Positions 53,240 through 53,578 of a DNA stretch of 53,578 nt are shown here, one piece after another. The position numbers and the translations under genes are program-made. How positions within the stretch are numbered: the first letter of the stretch is position 1; each line of letters starts with the position of its first letter. This DNA comes from Methylocystis sp. (GTDB lineage: Bacteria; Pseudomonadota; Alphaproteobacteria; Rhizobiales; Beijerinckiaceae), in assembly GCA_016178015.1 (NCBI GenBank), contig JACOUB010000016.1, positions 1 to 53,578 of the forward strand, given 5' to 3'. The notes under the pieces are model-generated. The model was not told where the DNA came from, did no database searches, and saw nothing but the letters and a program-made list of their open reading frames with translations.

Positions 53240-53578
53240 ATGCGTAGCGTTCTCGGGGCGCCCCGTCAGCTGCTGCGTCGGCTTCGCGAGATCATGGCGG
53301 AGCCGGTGAGCGCCCAGGCGCGGCTCGACAAGATCGTGGTGCAGATCGCCGCCAATATGGTGGCGGAAGTCTGTTCGGTCTATGTGCAGCGCGCCGATCA
53401 GCGACTGGAGCTCTACGCCACGGAAGGTCTCAATCCCAAGGCGGTGCATCTGACCACCTTGCACGCCGGGGAAGGACTCGTCGGCTTGATCGCCCAGCGC
53501 GCCGAACCCTTGTCTTTGTCTGAGGCTCAGGAGCATCCGGCCTTCTTGTACAAGCCGGAGACGGGCGAGGAAATCTAC
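53240..53578 (+). CDS. ptsP: PtsP, nitrogen phosphotransferase enzyme I (partial)
   Basis: The first 113 residues are in the window: a GAF domain (LDKIVVQIAANMVAEVCSVYV, LHAGEGLVGLIAQRAEPLSLSEAQEHPAF in parts) that fits the N-terminal sensor of PtsP, which takes phosphate from PEP to start the PTS-Ntr cascade. In other bacteria glutamine binding to the GAF domain controls it. AGGA upstream supports the ATG at 53240. The catalytic domain is beyond the window. GlnD also senses glutamine in this genome. Confidence 0.88.
   Translation, partial: MRSVLGAPRQLLRRLREIMAEPVSAQARLDKIVVQIAANMVAEVCSVYVQRADQRLELYATEGLNPKAVHLTTLHAGEGLVGLIAQRAEPLSLSEAQEHPAFLYKPETGEEIY

Overview
The window looks like chromosome from a GC-rich, methylotrophic alphaproteobacterium of the Hyphomicrobiales, most likely a serine-cycle methanotroph or relative (Methylocystaceae/Beijerinckiaceae). 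The evidence is a lanthanide methanol dehydrogenase module (xoxF, xoxG, xoxJ plus two quinoprotein accessory genes), two formaldehyde-activating enzymes, mtdB, a mesaconyl-CoA hydratase of the ethylmalonyl-CoA pathway, and alphaproteobacterial gene orders (rsmI-yraN-gshB, bolA-J protein-cobS-cobT, lgt-midA). No methane monooxygenase is present, so methanotrophy itself is inference.

Layout. 1-9 kb: amidase (cut by the window edge), hybrid histidine kinase, rpmI-rplT, grpE, glnD, gshB. 9-18.9 kb: yraN, rsmI, an LpoA-like lipoprotein, an oversized glyS, a CDGSH protein, trxB, fabI, and a sigma/anti-sigma pair. 18.9-20.6 kb: a lower-GC two-gene module (DUF5131 three-Cys protein and its TcmP partner). 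20.6-32.6 kb: cbpA-like gene, then the C1 region (SoxYZ-like carrier, metallohydrolase, xoxF, xoxG, xoxJ fusion, a HisA-like protein, fae2, fae1, mtdB) and bolA. 32.7-38.2 kb: J-domain protein, cobS, a lower-GC two-gene island (DUF4365 nuclease-like protein plus an unknown 382-residue protein), cobT. 38.4-44.1 kb: tRNA-Ala, yggT, DUF167, mesaconyl-CoA hydratase, a REP-associated transposase, a GNAT/DUF1778 toxin-antitoxin, dnaB. 44.4-53.6 kb: yebC, hicBA, a ParE-type toxin-antitoxin, LOG-family gene, midA, lgt, a GGDEF/EAL protein, and the start of ptsP.

Methanol oxidised in the periplasm by XoxF passes electrons to XoxG. Formaldehyde is taken up by Fae onto tetrahydromethanopterin and oxidised by MtdB; the hydratase belongs to glyoxylate regeneration for the serine cycle. 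GlnD and PtsP are nitrogen-signalling proteins.

The second theme is palindromic repeats. At least five families are scattered through the window. One (REP with GGACC plus a GCGAGCC hairpin) sits with its own transposase, split around the gene. Others lie inside glyS in frame, at the 5' ends of xoxJ and the SoxYZ-like gene, next to dnaB, and around toxin-antitoxin genes. The best candidates for an undescribed system are the DUF4365 island between cobS and cobT and the TcmP/DUF5131 pair.
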